Assembly (NCBI RefSeq): GCF_000421165.1
Contig: NZ_ATWI01000008.1
Coordinates: forward strand, 372,001 to 436,000
Origin: Marinobacter daepoensis DSM 16072
Lineage (GTDB): Bacteria > Pseudomonadota > Gammaproteobacteria > Pseudomonadales > Oleiphilaceae
Direction: 5' to 3'
Length of the DNA stretch: 64,000 bases
Shown here: positions 16,174-25,666 of the stretch, in pieces
Layout: each line of letters opens with the position of its first letter
How positions within the stretch are numbered: the stretch's first letter is position 1
Program-made: the position numbers and the translations under genes
Notes under the pieces: generated by a model
What the model saw: the letters and a program-made list of their open reading frames with translations, nothing else
Told to the model about the DNA's origin: nothing
Databases searched by the model: none

Positions 16174-18573
16174 ATGAGCAGGGTTACCCTTTCAGCGCTA
16201 ATGCTTGTGGCCATCACCGGGATGGCCGGGTGTAGCGACGATTCTGACAGCAGTGATGACAACAAAAAACCGCCCGTAACGAATCCTGAGCCGGATCCGG
16301 ATACCGATCCAGACCCTGATCCCGATCCTGATCCAGAACCTGAGCCTGAACCCAAAGTTCTGCTGGACGAAGACTTCGAAGCCATTGCTGAGGGTAAACT
16401 CCCTGAAGGCTGGATGGTGATGGATGGCGCGGAAGAGCTGTTTTACACCAAAGAGGGAAGCCTGTTTGTTGATGGCCGCGGTAACAACTACGCGCCGGTA
16501 GCCCTGCGTTTGCCCGAGTCTCTTCGGGACCAGGAAAATTACCGTATTGAAGTGTCCTTCACCATTGCTGAGGCAAACACCACGTCTCGCTGGGTTGGCA
16601 TGCAGTATCGGACCGGTCTGGGGGTAGAGCCTTATTACCAGATGGCCATTCGCCAGAAGGCGACCGCCGCCAATGGGACAGAGCACGCGCTCCGTAATGC
16701 TGGACAGTGGAGCATCGTTGATAAGGCCGGGTTCTCGGAAGTGATTGACCCTGCCAAGCTTTACACCGCAACCATCGTGGTTCACGGTGATCGCGTTCAG
16801 CAGTACCTCAACGGCACCCTGCTTCAGGACTCTGTGCTAGACAGTGATTTCTCACAAGGCGGTGTTGGCTTCCAGGCGGCGGGCAGCCTGCTGCGTGTTG
16901 AAGACGTTACCGTTACGGAGCAGTTGAAGGCGTTACCACCACTGCCTCCGATGATGAGCGTGGCTGAGCCAGAGACCGGTGCGTCTATGGCTCCCAGCAT
17001 CACCAACCTCTCACCTGTCGCCAGCGATCTGATGGCGTCGCCCGGAAATTCAGTGTACCTGAAGCTGGATGATCAGTTGATGCTGTCTGGCCAGAATGGC
17101 GGAAGCCTTGGTTACCTGGACCAACTGCTGGATGCGGGTGAGTTCACGGCTATGCCGATGCTGTACGTAACCAGTCAGGCTGCCGTTGACGCGCTGAAAC
17201 CTGTGGTGGAGCGTCACCAGTTCTTTGACCTGACACTGGTGTCAGACAACCAGGCGTTGTTGAAAGACGCGCGGGAAAAAATGCCGTTTGTCCGGGCTGC
17301 TGTGGACTTCACGAATGCGAACCTGACGGCTGCACCGGCTGACTTGCTGCGCATTGTTCAGGCCACCAACCAGTCAAAAGCGAAGATTGCAATTCTGCCG
17401 GAAAGCTTGCTGGACAAAGCCTCTGTTCAGTATATCCAGAACCGTCTGATCTCCGTCTGGGGGCAACTGGAGCAACCGGAATATGTGCAAACGGTTGATG
17501 TTCTGACAGCTGGTGTTAATGGCCTTCTGACGACGGACCCGGACCAGGCGCTCGCGTTCTTCACCGCGTTGCCGGAGAACACTCTGTTGAGAAAGCCGCT
17601 GGTTGTTGGCCACCGTGGCGTTCCTTCCCAGGTGACTGAGAATACCGTTGCGGGTGCTCTCAAGGCGGTTGAACTGGGTGCAGACGCTGTTGAGTCGGAC
17701 ATCTATCTGACCACCGACAACCACGTTGTGGTGATGCACGACGGAACGGTTGATCGCACCACCGATGGCACCGGTGCAGTTGAAGAGAAAACGCTGGCAG
17801 AGCTCAAAGCCCTGACCGTTGATGGTGGTCACCCTGTGCCAACCATGGATGAGTTCTTTACGGCTCTGAAAGGTAAGCGCGCGGTTCACTTTGTCGAGAT
17901 CAAGAGCGGCAAGCCTGAAATCGTTGAGCATCTGAAAGCGGCTATTGAACGCCATGGGGTGCAGGATCAGGTGATTGTTATTTCCTTTAACTCTGATCAA
18001 CTGGTCAAGTTGCAGGAAGTTATGCCCGGTGTTTCCGGCGGTTTCCTGACAGGCTTCAACTCAGACAGTGACATGGAGAAGAACCTGCGGACGATCCTCA
18101 ACGCCACTCAGCAGTATTCGTCCACGTTCAACCCATCCTACGGCAGTCTGGTTCCGGAAGTGATGGAAGCAGCAAAACATCGCGGCACCACGTTCTGGCC
18201 CTGGACGTTCCGTAAGCTGGATGCGGCAGAAAAATACTATCTGGCTGGCACGCACGGGCTGACAACGGACTATGCCCAGTGGTTCAGTGACTACCCGGTG
18301 GCGGTTGAGCCGGTTAACTCGGACCTGGTAGTTTCGGCAAACTCTGCCCTGGCGGCAGATCTGACCGTCACCACTCAGGTTGGTAACAGCATGACAGCGG
18401 CGGCTTCCGGCTTCCTGGTTCTGGAAAGCACGGTTTCTCATGCGAATACGAACGGTTCGGTGGTGTTTGAAGCCCCGGGCAGTGCGGTTGTTGTTCCTCT
18501 GTATGAGTACACCCTCACCGAAGGTGGCAGTTACTACCTGGTAGGCGCTCGCCAGAAGGTAACCATCAACTGA
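16174..18573 (+). CDS. Large glycerophosphodiester phosphodiesterase lipoprotein
   Basis: A 799-residue lipoprotein (lipobox MAGC, Cys20) with an acidic D/E-P spacer. Residues about 60-270 form a concanavalin-like carbohydrate-binding type domain (LLDEDFEAIAEGKLPEGW, then WSIVDKAGF and YTATIVVHGDRVQQYLNGT). A region with vestigial phosphodiesterase-like folding follows (270-470). The catalytic GDPD domain spans about 475-720: HRG at 480-482, Glu489-Asn490, VESDIYLT and the MHDGTVDRTTDGTG motif. Such enzymes release glycerol-3-phosphate from glycerophosphodiesters, giving phosphate and carbon. The ATG at 16174 has GGAG nine bases upstream. A C-terminal domain of about 90 residues follows the enzyme. 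A perfect palindromic terminator ends the gene. Confidence 0.85.
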   Translation: MSRVTLSALMLVAITGMAGCSDDSDSSDDNKKPPVTNPEPDPDTDPDPDPDPDPEPEPEPKVLLDEDFEAIAEGKLPEGWMVMDGAEELFYTKEGSLFVDGRGNNYAPVALRLPESLRDQENYRIEVSFTIAEANTTSRWVGMQYRTGLGVEPYYQMAIRQKATAANGTEHALRNAGQWSIVDKAGFSEVIDPAKLYTATIVVHGDRVQQYLNGTLLQDSVLDSDFSQGGVGFQAAGSLLRVEDVTVTEQLKALPPLPPMMSVAEPETGASMAPSITNLSPVASDLMASPGNSVYLKLDDQLMLSGQNGGSLGYLDQLLDAGEFTAMPMLYVTSQAAVDALKPVVERHQFFDLTLVSDNQALLKDAREKMPFVRAAVDFTNANLTAAPADLLRIVQATNQSKAKIAILPESLLDKASVQYIQNRLISVWGQLEQPEYVQTVDVLTAGVNGLLTTDPDQALAFFTALPENTLLRKPLVVGHRGVPSQVTENTVAGALKAVELGADAVESDIYLTTDNHVVVMHDGTVDRTTDGTGAVEEKTLAELKALTVDGGHPVPTMDEFFTALKGKRAVHFVEIKSGKPEIVEHLKAAIERHGVQDQVIVISFNSDQLVKLQEVMPGVSGGFLTGFNSDSDMEKNLRTILNATQQYSSTFNPSYGSLVPEVMEAAKHRGTTFWPWTFRKLDAAEKYYLAGTHGLTTDYAQWFSDYPVAVEPVNSDLVVSANSALAADLTVTTQVGNSMTAAASGFLVLESTVSHANTNGSVVFEAPGSAVVVPLYEYTLTEGGSYYLVGARQKVTIN
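16285..16353 (+). repeat. In-frame 6-bp repeat encoding an Asp/Glu-Pro spacer
   Basis: About eleven imperfect GAN-CCN units encode alternating Pro and Asp/Glu residues between the lipid anchor and first domain of the phosphodiesterase lipoprotein. Because the unit is two codons long, slipped-strand changes would keep the reading frame and alter tether length. Confidence 0.85.
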
Positions 18574-18576
18574 TGG

Positions 18577-18610
18577 AAAAAGCCGGGCCAGATATCTGGC
18601 CCGGCTTTTG
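18577..18610 (+). terminator. Rho-independent terminator
   Basis: A perfect 26-bp palindrome (18581-18606, AGCCGGGCCAGAT / ATCTGGCCCGGCT) preceded by AAAA and followed by TTTT, directly after the phosphodiesterase lipoprotein stop codon. Confidence 0.92.
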
Positions 18611-18730
18611 TATTCCGGTAACTCGTTAGCGATCGATAGCAGGACTCGACGGTAATGCGACCGGGTTCAGTGCTGAAGACAGTGCTCTGTTGTAAGGTTG
18701 GTGATCGGGACCAAACCTCAAGGAACAGCG

Positions 18731-20590
18731 ATGAGCAGCATGTCAGAGGAAGAGTTTGTAAAACGGATTCGTCAGGCCGAACAGGAAACGGCCACTCATC
18801 CACGGCGTTATCTGGTAAAACTGGCGTTATTCGCCATTCTCGGCTACGTGGCCATTTTTGGCGTGCTGATGGCCCTTGTCGGTCTCGCTGGCGGCCTTGT
18901 CGCTGCTGCGTTTTTCAGTACGGCTCTGTTTTTGATACTCCTTAAGAAGAAACTGGTTTTCGTCATTCTTCTGGCCATCTGGGTACTGCTGAAAGCGCTT
19001 TGGGTCCGCTTTGAAGCCCCCCAGGGGTACACCCTGAAACGCAAAGAATGTCCTCGCCTTTTTGAAGAGATTGACCGGTTAAGCCGGCAATTGAAAACCG
19101 TCAGGATTCATCGGGTAATTCTCGACAACAATCTCAACGCGGCCGTTGTCCAGCACCCCAGGTTGGGGGTATTTGGCTGGAACCGTAATTACCTGATTGT
19201 CGGTTATCCGCTGATGTTGACCCTGTCCCCGGAGGAAATGCGCTCTGTGCTGGCTCATGAATTTGGCCACCTTTCCGGCAATCACAGCCGGTTTCATGGC
19301 TGGATCTACCGGGTAAGACTGAGCTGGCACCGGATTATGGTTGCGTTTGACGGCGCCGAGTCGTGGGGAGCTTCGCTCATGCGCAGGTTCTTTAACTGGT
19401 ATTCCCCCAGGTTCGAAGCCTATTCGTTTGCCTTGGCGCGCAGCAATGAATACGAGGCGGACGCCATTGCTGCTCAGCTTACCTCACCGGCTACGGCGGC
19501 ACGGGCTCTGGTGAACGTTTATGCCACCGCGCCCTACATTGATGATCATTACTGGAAAACCTATTTCAGCAAAGCGGACGAAACGTCGGAACCGCCCTTC
19601 GCCCCTTTTGCCGGTCTGGCTCGTTTTCTCGACGATAACCCTCTGGGCAGGGAGCAGATGCAGGAACGTATTGCTGAAGAGATGCAGGTCCAGACGCATT
19701 ACGCGAATACCCACCCCAGCCTGCGGGACAGACTCCGGAATCTGGGAGAGACGCCAACTGACGTGACCGTGCCCGAACGGAATGCTGCGGAAGCCTGGCT
19801 GGGAGAGCGCGGCCGGCAAGTGATGGCAGACTTCGACCGGGAGTGGCTGACGGCCAATGGTGAGGCCTGGCGTGCACGTTATGAGTATGTCGCCAATGCC
19901 AGGGCGGAACTTCAAAAACTGGAGGGTTGTGACCCTGCCGAACTTGGGGATGAGGCCCTGTGGGATTATGCCTGCTGGTCCCGGGAATTTGTGTCGGATG
20001 ATCAGGCGCTGCCCCTGTTTATGGCGTTCAGAGAGCGTCACCCCGATGCGACAGGTTGCGCTTTTTACCTGGCTTGCATTCTGCTGAAGCGTGGTGATGA
20101 GGCGGGCCTGGAACCGCTGGCGCTGGCGAGAACCAATCCCAATCTGATTGGCGACTGTGCCAGATTCGGGTACCAGTTTTTGCTGGATCAGGGTCGGCAG
20201 GCGGAAGCGGAAGCCTGGTGGCAGGACTCCCTGAAACAGCAGGAGGTCTTTGTCGCTGCGCACAAGGAGCGTCAGGGGGTGGGGCGGAAGGAAGCGCTGG
20301 TAAAGCCGGAAATCGAGCGTGATCGTCTCGATGATCTGGTGGCACAGCTGAAGCGCATACCGAAGGTGGGCAAAGTCTGGCTGGCCCAGAAGCCGGTTCA
20401 GCACATGCCCGAAGACCCCGTGTACGTTCTCGCTTTCAAAACCAGGGGCTTTGTGTTCTCCAGGGCAAAGCTGCAGTCCCGTGTGGCGGAGTCCCTGGAA
20501 GTGGAAGGAACCTTCTTTGTTGTCTGTCGTTCTGGTGACGCAAAAGCCTTGGCGAAGAAGGTGATCAAGCGAGGACAACGGATTGCGTAA
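18731..20590 (+). CDS. M48-family membrane zinc metallopeptidase
   Basis: A 619-residue peptidase. Two or three hydrophobic segments (about residues 32-95) anchor it in the inner membrane. The zinc-binding motif HEFGH lies at residues 176-180 in SVLAHEFGHLSGNHSRF, and the third ligand is the Glu in SNEYEADAIAAQL, as in HtpX/STE24-like M48 enzymes. The 350-residue C-terminal region after the peptidase domain is longer than in HtpX and contains tetratricopeptide-like helices (LPLFMAFRERHPDATGCAFYLACILLKRGD). It probably degrades damaged or specific membrane or periplasmic proteins. The ATG at 18731 has AAGGA eight bases upstream. No dedicated partner is visible nearby. Confidence 0.88.
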   Translation: MSSMSEEEFVKRIRQAEQETATHPRRYLVKLALFAILGYVAIFGVLMALVGLAGGLVAAAFFSTALFLILLKKKLVFVILLAIWVLLKALWVRFEAPQGYTLKRKECPRLFEEIDRLSRQLKTVRIHRVILDNNLNAAVVQHPRLGVFGWNRNYLIVGYPLMLTLSPEEMRSVLAHEFGHLSGNHSRFHGWIYRVRLSWHRIMVAFDGAESWGASLMRRFFNWYSPRFEAYSFALARSNEYEADAIAAQLTSPATAARALVNVYATAPYIDDHYWKTYFSKADETSEPPFAPFAGLARFLDDNPLGREQMQERIAEEMQVQTHYANTHPSLRDRLRNLGETPTDVTVPERNAAEAWLGERGRQVMADFDREWLTANGEAWRARYEYVANARAELQKLEGCDPAELGDEALWDYACWSREFVSDDQALPLFMAFRERHPDATGCAFYLACILLKRGDEAGLEPLALARTNPNLIGDCARFGYQFLLDQGRQAEAEAWWQDSLKQQEVFVAAHKERQGVGRKEALVKPEIERDRLDDLVAQLKRIPKVGKVWLAQKPVQHMPEDPVYVLAFKTRGFVFSRAKLQSRVAESLEVEGTFFVVCRSGDAKALAKKVIKRGQRIA

Positions 20591-20732
20591 TTCGGTTCTT
20601 GCTCACATTAAGAAGCCCTAATATCAGGCGTTGTCTCGTATGCTAGAGTGATATGGACCGCTGTGGTTCTCCCGTCAGGGAGCCCAGCTCAAGCCGAAAT
20701 AGCAGTATGTGTTACTGATAAGGAGGCAAGAA

Positions 20733-21056
20733 ATGGAAGCGAAATCCGGTCAAAGCGAATATGAGCAGGTGCGTGAAGATCTCAAGCGCCTTCAGGAAGA
20801 CGTCGCCAAGCTTACGAAGAGCATTGCCGAGGGCCAGCGGAACAACATCAGTCACCTCCGGGATGAAATCCGAAGGGAAAGCCTGGAGGCTTTCGACCAG
20901 GTCCGGCAGCGGGGCGATGAAGCGTTGGATCGGGCCCGGGAAGCCAGTTCCAGGGCTGTGGAAAATGTGGAGCATAAAATTGAGGAACGACCGTTTCTCA
21001 GCATTGTTCTGATGTTTCTGGCAGGCCTTCTGGTCGGGCGGCTTCTGGATCGTTGA
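20733..21056 (+). CDS. ElaB/YqjD-like (DUF883) membrane-anchored protein
   Basis: A 107-residue protein. A long amphipathic coiled coil (residues 8-80: YEQVREDLKRLQEDVAKLTK and on through RREALEAF-like heptads) ends in a C-terminal membrane anchor (RPFLSIVLMFLAGLLVGRLLDR). This is the layout of DUF883 proteins such as YqjD and ElaB, inner membrane proteins that associate with ribosomes in stationary phase. An AAGGAGG ribosome site lies close upstream. Its TGA overlaps the next start (TGATG), so the following holin-like gene is translated with it; the YqjD-YqjE order is the same in Escherichia coli. Confidence 0.88.
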   Translation: MEAKSGQSEYEQVREDLKRLQEDVAKLTKSIAEGQRNNISHLRDEIRRESLEAFDQVRQRGDEALDRAREASSRAVENVEHKIEERPFLSIVLMFLAGLLVGRLLDR

Positions 21057-21547
21057 TGATGCCTGCTGAGTCTGCGTGGTTGCAGGGCGCCCTTCGCAAA
21101 GCCATCGCGGCGGTTATCGCGGCTTTATTGGCTTTTGTGTTGCTGGTGGCCCTGTTACTCACCGGTTTTTATCTGCTCGTTAACGCGGCGACGCTCAGCC
21201 TTACTCCTTTGCTGGGAGAAGCTGGGGCGATGGCGTTGACCGGTGGCGTATGTATGTTGCTGCTCGCGCTGGTGTTCTATCGTCTGACCCGCCCGGTCAA
21301 AACTACCGGGGCGACAGATCGCAGCTCCGGGTCGTCACGGTCACCCGCGGATCTGTTGCTGGATATTGTCAGGAAAAATCCGCTGGAAGCGGCATCTGTG
21401 GCCTTCGCATTGGGCGTGGCTGAGCAGGGGGACCCGCGTTTGAAGTCGTTGCTGCTTCAAGGTGGGATGGTATTAATGAAGCAAGCGGAAGCTGAAAAGC
21501 CGCCAAGCACCAGTCATCCGGACTCGCCGTCAACGTCGGGCTCCTGA
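21056..21547 (+). CDS. YqjE-like (holin-superfamily) membrane protein
   Basis: A 163-residue membrane protein with two strong hydrophobic segments (about residues 18-50 and 58-80) and a polar C-terminal tail containing LLLDIVRKNPLEAASVAFALG. The two-segment layout and the position after an ElaB/YqjD-type gene fit the phage-holin-superfamily III (YqjE-like) proteins, which are chromosomal and not phage-derived. It starts at an ATG overlapping the previous stop, with a second ATG directly after. The role is unknown, perhaps in stationary-phase membrane physiology. Confidence 0.8.
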   Translation: MMPAESAWLQGALRKAIAAVIAALLAFVLLVALLLTGFYLLVNAATLSLTPLLGEAGAMALTGGVCMLLLALVFYRLTRPVKTTGATDRSSGSSRSPADLLLDIVRKNPLEAASVAFALGVAEQGDPRLKSLLLQGGMVLMKQAEAEKPPSTSHPDSPSTSGS

Positions 21548-21582
21548 TCATCAGCAGAGTTGTTACAGACGTCGAGCCAAAC

Positions 21583-22887
21583 ATGCCACCATCTAACGTT
21601 TACACGCCTTCTTCGGGTACCCCTGAGAACACCCGAGCGCTCTGGTCGTGGGCTTTATACGACTGGGCCAACAGTGCGTTTTTTACGATTGTTCTGACCT
21701 TTGTATTCGCCCAGTATTTCAGTGTTTCGGTGATCCAGGACGACGTGGCGGGTACCCGAGCCTGGGGTAACATTGTCGGTATCGCCGGTGTTTGCATTGC
21801 CATTCTGGCGCCGGTGCTTGGGGCGATTGCCGATCAGTCCGGGCGTAGAAAACCCTGGCTGATTACCTTCACGCTGCTGTGTGTGATTTCTTCAGCGATG
21901 CTTTGGACGGTGACACCGGACCAGGAGCAGTTCTGGAACGCGGCGTTATGGGTGGGGCTTGGTACGCTGGGTGCTGAGTTTGCCTTTATTTTCTACAACG
22001 CGATGCTGCCGGATCTGGCCCGGCCAGAACGTACCGGGCGCTGGTCGGGATGGGCCTGGGGCCTGGGCTACGTGGGGGGCATTGCCAGCCTGGTGGTGGC
22101 CTTGTATGGCTTTATCGAGCCTGATAGCCCATTTCTCAGCCTGAATCGGGACGAGGCTGAGCATGTGCGTGCGACGTTTGTGCTGGTGGCTGTGTGGTAT
22201 CTGGTGTTCGCTTTGCCAGCATTTTTCTTTATTCCTGATCGTCCTGCCACCGGGCTGGGTATGGTCGAGGCGACCCAGGCCGGGTTTAAACAGCTGAAAG
22301 ACTCGATTTCGCACGTTCGGCAATACCGGGACATTGTGCGCTTTCTGATTGCTCGCATGCTGTACACCGATGGTCTGGCAACCATTTTTACGTTTGGGGG
22401 TGTCTATGCCGCTGGTACCTTTAATATGGGGCCAACGGAAGTGCTGCAGTTTGCCATCGCCCTGAATGTGACGGCCGGACTGGGGGCCCTGGGCTTCGCC
22501 TGGGTTGATGATGCGCTGGGTGGTCGGAACACCATACTTCTGTCACTCGCGGGGCTGGGCTGCAGTGCCTTGGCTATTCTGGTGGTAGAGGGCGCCACCG
22601 CCTTCTGGGTCTGGGGAATGGTCCTTGGTATTTTTGTCGGCCCGCTACAGTCAGCAAGCCGCTCGCATCTGGCCCGTGTGGCCCCGCTCCACCTGCAAAC
22701 CCAGATGTTCGGGTTATTTGCCTTCTCCGGTAAGGCAACGGCGTTTGCCGGCCCACTTCTGGTGGGTTGGGTGACTGCTGTGACTGAAAGCCAGCGATGG
22801 GGAATGAGCACCATCCTGGTGTTTCTTGTGATTGGCTTTGTTTTGATGTTAAAGGTGCCCAAACATGAAGCGGTCTCCTCATCGTAA
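21583..22887 (+). CDS. UMF1-family MFS transporter (Atg22-like)
   Basis: A 434-residue integral membrane protein with about twelve hydrophobic segments. The N-terminal ALWSWALYDWANSAFFTIVLTF and the DQSGRRKPWL loop are the signature of the UMF1/Atg22 family, which in fungi exports amino acids from the vacuole. Bacterial substrates are not defined. The gene overlaps the start of mtgA by 23 bp, so the two are probably one transcriptional unit, although no functional link is known. Confidence 0.9.
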   Translation: MPPSNVYTPSSGTPENTRALWSWALYDWANSAFFTIVLTFVFAQYFSVSVIQDDVAGTRAWGNIVGIAGVCIAILAPVLGAIADQSGRRKPWLITFTLLCVISSAMLWTVTPDQEQFWNAALWVGLGTLGAEFAFIFYNAMLPDLARPERTGRWSGWAWGLGYVGGIASLVVALYGFIEPDSPFLSLNRDEAEHVRATFVLVAVWYLVFALPAFFFIPDRPATGLGMVEATQAGFKQLKDSISHVRQYRDIVRFLIARMLYTDGLATIFTFGGVYAAGTFNMGPTEVLQFAIALNVTAGLGALGFAWVDDALGGRNTILLSLAGLGCSALAILVVEGATAFWVWGMVLGIFVGPLQSASRSHLARVAPLHLQTQMFGLFAFSGKATAFAGPLLVGWVTAVTESQRWGMSTILVFLVIGFVLMLKVPKHEAVSSS

Positions 22888-23596
22888 ACCGGCCCGGCGA
22901 TCTCCTGTCCGGGCGTTGCTGCGAGTGGTGTTCTGGAGTGCGATAACGGCAGTGGCATCAGTTCTGATGGTCATTCTTCTGTTCCGGTTCGTGAACCCGC
23001 CGACCTCAGCATTCATGTTGGGTTACCAGATGAGTGACGGGGTGGCTCCCTTGCAGCAGGAGTGGGTGCCCATGTCGGAGATTTCCCAGTGGATGTCTCT
23101 GGCGGTCGTTGCCAGTGAGGACCAGCGGTTTCCCCACCACCTGGGGGTAGACTTTGAAGCCATCCGGAAAGCGGTTTCGGAATATCGGGCGGGCGAGGGC
23201 TTACGAGGAGCGAGTACGATTACCCAGCAAACGGCCAAGAACCTGTTTCTCTGGAATGGCCGGAGTTTTGTCCGTAAAGGGCTTGAGGCTGGGTTGGCGT
23301 TAGCCATGGACGCCCTCTGGACCAAGCAAAGGATTCTGGAAGTTTACCTCAATATCGCCGAGTTCGGGCCTGGGATCTATGGTGTTCAGGCGGCCAGCCA
23401 GGCGTATTTTGGGGTGCCCGCTGGCCTGCTTTCCCGTGGTCAGGCAGCACAACTGGCTGCGGTTTTGCCAAACCCGAACGTGCTCAGCGTCCGCTCACCC
23501 ACGCCATACGTGCAGGAGCGCGTTGCCTGGATACAGGGGCAGATGGCCCAACTGTCGGGGCTGAAGTATCTGGAAGAACTCAGTTCAGGCAGGTGA
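22865..23596 (+). CDS. mtgA: Monofunctional peptidoglycan glycosyltransferase
   Basis: A 243-residue enzyme that polymerises lipid II into glycan strands without a transpeptidase domain. A single N-terminal membrane segment (about residues 18-42) is followed by a GT51 domain. Motifs are present: VASEDQRFPHHLGVDFEAI (catalytic Glu in the first motif), RGASTITQQTAKNLFLW and KQRILEVYLNIAEFGPGIYG. Length is normal. The start lies inside the end of the UMF1 transporter gene. It acts at the outer face of the inner membrane in cell wall synthesis. Confidence 0.96.
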   Translation: MKRSPHRKPARRSPVRALLRVVFWSAITAVASVLMVILLFRFVNPPTSAFMLGYQMSDGVAPLQQEWVPMSEISQWMSLAVVASEDQRFPHHLGVDFEAIRKAVSEYRAGEGLRGASTITQQTAKNLFLWNGRSFVRKGLEAGLALAMDALWTKQRILEVYLNIAEFGPGIYGVQAASQAYFGVPAGLLSRGQAAQLAAVLPNPNVLSVRSPTPYVQERVAWIQGQMAQLSGLKYLEELSSGR

Positions 23597-23675
23597 GCAC
23601 GCCTTGTGTTCAGCTTTGATAATCCTTTCGATAAGCCGAGGGCGTGGTTCCCAATCCTGCACGGAAAGCCCGGGC

Positions 23676-24521
23676 TCAGAACAACCCCAGTTGAGGGGTA
23701 GCGATATCTACCGGTAGTGGCGGCAACTCGGGCAGTTGTGCCTGTAAAAGCTCCGTCCATCGTGAGGCCAGAGCTACTGCGTAACGGTTATCCGGCATGT
23801 GCATGAACACATAGGGCTGAATGCCACCTCGTACCCAGGCTGCCACACGCTCCACCCAGGGCTGGAGAAAACGATCGTTTTCGTCGAGGTTTGGGTGGCC
23901 GATGTACCGAATGACCGGTGGCGCATCGGTTGGCAGGATATGTACGGGCACCCTTGGCTTCTTTCTCTGTGCGTCAAGGATTTCCTCTGTGTCGGGAATG
24001 GCAGCGAAAAGCCCCCGGCTGTCCAGGCAAACGCGGGCCAGGCTGCGTGCCCGCAGTTCCCGATTAAGTGCCCGTTCCTCATCGCCTTTGCTGAAAAATG
24101 CGGGGTGCCTGACCTCAACACTCCAGTTCAGATGAGCGGGCGCTGAGTCGAGAAATCGCCAAAGCTGCCCGAGCTGGCGAGGACCAAAACTGGCAGGAAG
24201 CTGCAGCAAAATGGGGCCAAGGACATCGTCCAGTGGTTTCAGGAGCTCCACGAAAGCGCGGGTCTCGGCTTCGGCTCCGGAAAGGTGTTGGTCGTGGGTG
24301 ATGAGTCGCGGGAGCTTGAACAGGAATCGGAAGTCATCCGGTACCTGTGTGCGCCACTGCTCACACTGGCTGGCGGAGGGCGTGGCGTAGAAGGTGGTGT
24401 TGCCTTCTACGCAATTAAACGCCCGGGCATAGCGTGACAGCGCTGAGGAGCCCGGTGGTAGCTGGGTGTTCCAGTGAGGATCCTGCCATTGGGGGCAGCC
24501 TAGGAAGTAGGGCAGTGACAT
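23676..24521 (-). CDS. DUF72 protein
   Basis: A 281-residue protein of the DUF72 (YecE-like) family, which has a TIM-barrel fold of unknown activity. Family motifs are GCPQWQDPHWNTQLPPGSSA, the NTTFYATPS segment, FLFKLPRLITHD, LQLPASFGP and YVFMHMPDNRYAVALA. It lies convergent with mtgA. AAGG is found six bases upstream of the ATG at 24521. No catalytic function can be assigned. Confidence 0.9.
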   Translation of the reverse strand: MSLPYFLGCPQWQDPHWNTQLPPGSSALSRYARAFNCVEGNTTFYATPSASQCEQWRTQVPDDFRFLFKLPRLITHDQHLSGAEAETRAFVELLKPLDDVLGPILLQLPASFGPRQLGQLWRFLDSAPAHLNWSVEVRHPAFFSKGDEERALNRELRARSLARVCLDSRGLFAAIPDTEEILDAQRKKPRVPVHILPTDAPPVIRYIGHPNLDENDRFLQPWVERVAAWVRGGIQPYVFMHMPDNRYAVALASRWTELLQAQLPELPPLPVDIATPQLGLF

Positions 24522-24705
24522 GGGAGCCTTCCGCGCACTCGTTTGTCCAAAAGTGATTGGTGTTTTCTTAATGTGGACAATATCCTACACGGGTTTTAGG
24601 TAATATTGGGCATTGATTGGCGGCAGGTTTTGTTACCTTCCGTCGCCTTGGAGTGACCGGACTCTGGTTGCGATGTCAGACAACAATCGAAAGGATCGAT
24701 ACTGC

Positions 24706-25599
24706 GTGAGTACTCAAGCTAACCCCACATTTACGGTTTCCGCCAGCCCCAGAAAAATTAAATCCGGCCCACCTCTCAGCTGGATCTCTGGCGCGGTTCG
24801 GTTGTTGCGTAGTCACTGGGGAGTGATTCTGCCCGCCTACCTGCTGGTGTTTATCATCCCTGCACTGATCCAGTTCGGGGCCATGGAAGTATTCTCCAGC
24901 GGAAGCTTGCTGGGCAGTGCACTGGTGATTGTCGCCAGTGTCATTGTGACCTTGCTGCTGAACGCTGGCATGATGGTTCTGTTTCATCACGCGGCAGAGG
25001 GGAGGCCCGGTTTCTCGGATGTGTTTGCGGGTTTCCGGGTGCATACGGTGGTGCACGTCCTTCTGATGCTGGTGATGATGATCCTGGTGATGCTGGCATT
25101 TGGGGGTGTTGGTTATGTGTTTGCCAGCGTTGCTGATATCTCTATCCATTCGTTTGGTGGTGGAATGGGGCGGCTTATGAACAGCGGGTTTGGACCTTCC
25201 GCTGGCATGGCTGCGATTCTGTTCCTTGTGATTGTCGTGCTCTTTGCGGTGATTCTGTTCGGCTCTCTGTTCTGTTATGTGGTCCCTTTGATTGTGGTCG
25301 CTCGGCAGGGGGCTCTGACGGCCATTGGCAACAGTGTTCGCGCATGCTTCAAGAATCTGTTTGTCCTGTTCTTCTTTGCGGTCAATGCGGTGGTACTTAC
25401 CCAGCTGGTGCTGTTCCCCTCGTTTGCCATCGGAGCGTCAACCACTTCGGTTGTTGTCATGACCACGATCACCGTTGTTGTCTCATTCATCTGGGGCGCG
25501 ATCATTTGCGGGGCTTACTACCTCTCTTTCAGAGAGGTACTTCTGAACACGTCCCCGGAGTCGCCTGCGCCTGAGGCAGTCGCGCCCGCTTCCGCCTGA
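24706..25599 (+). CDS. BPSS1780-like integral membrane protein
   Basis: A protein of about 297 residues with six hydrophobic segments. The N-terminal SWISGAVRLLRSHWGVILPAYLLVFII stretch and the repeated glycine- and valine-rich helices resemble the BPSS1780 membrane family of unknown function. I prefer the GTG at 24706, since AAAGGA lies ten bases upstream; an in-frame ATG at 24673 has no good ribosome site. It stands alone before the 215-bp repeat array. Confidence 0.65.
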   Translation: MSTQANPTFTVSASPRKIKSGPPLSWISGAVRLLRSHWGVILPAYLLVFIIPALIQFGAMEVFSSGSLLGSALVIVASVIVTLLLNAGMMVLFHHAAEGRPGFSDVFAGFRVHTVVHVLLMLVMMILVMLAFGGVGYVFASVADISIHSFGGGMGRLMNSGFGPSAGMAAILFLVIVVLFAVILFGSLFCYVVPLIVVARQGALTAIGNSVRACFKNLFVLFFFAVNAVVLTQLVLFPSFAIGASTTSVVVMTTITVVVSFIWGAIICGAYYLSFREVLLNTSPESPAPEAVAPASA

Positions 25600-25666
25600 T
25601 CGTCATGTCTGAGGGCCGGTGGGTTGATAACACCTGCCGGCACCTTTCTCTGTATATGCCCTTGCG

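Noticed and set aside
21056..21547. Possible phage remnant because of holin-like similarity
   Set aside because: The gene follows an ElaB/YqjD-type gene, an order known from chromosomes, and there are no other phage genes.
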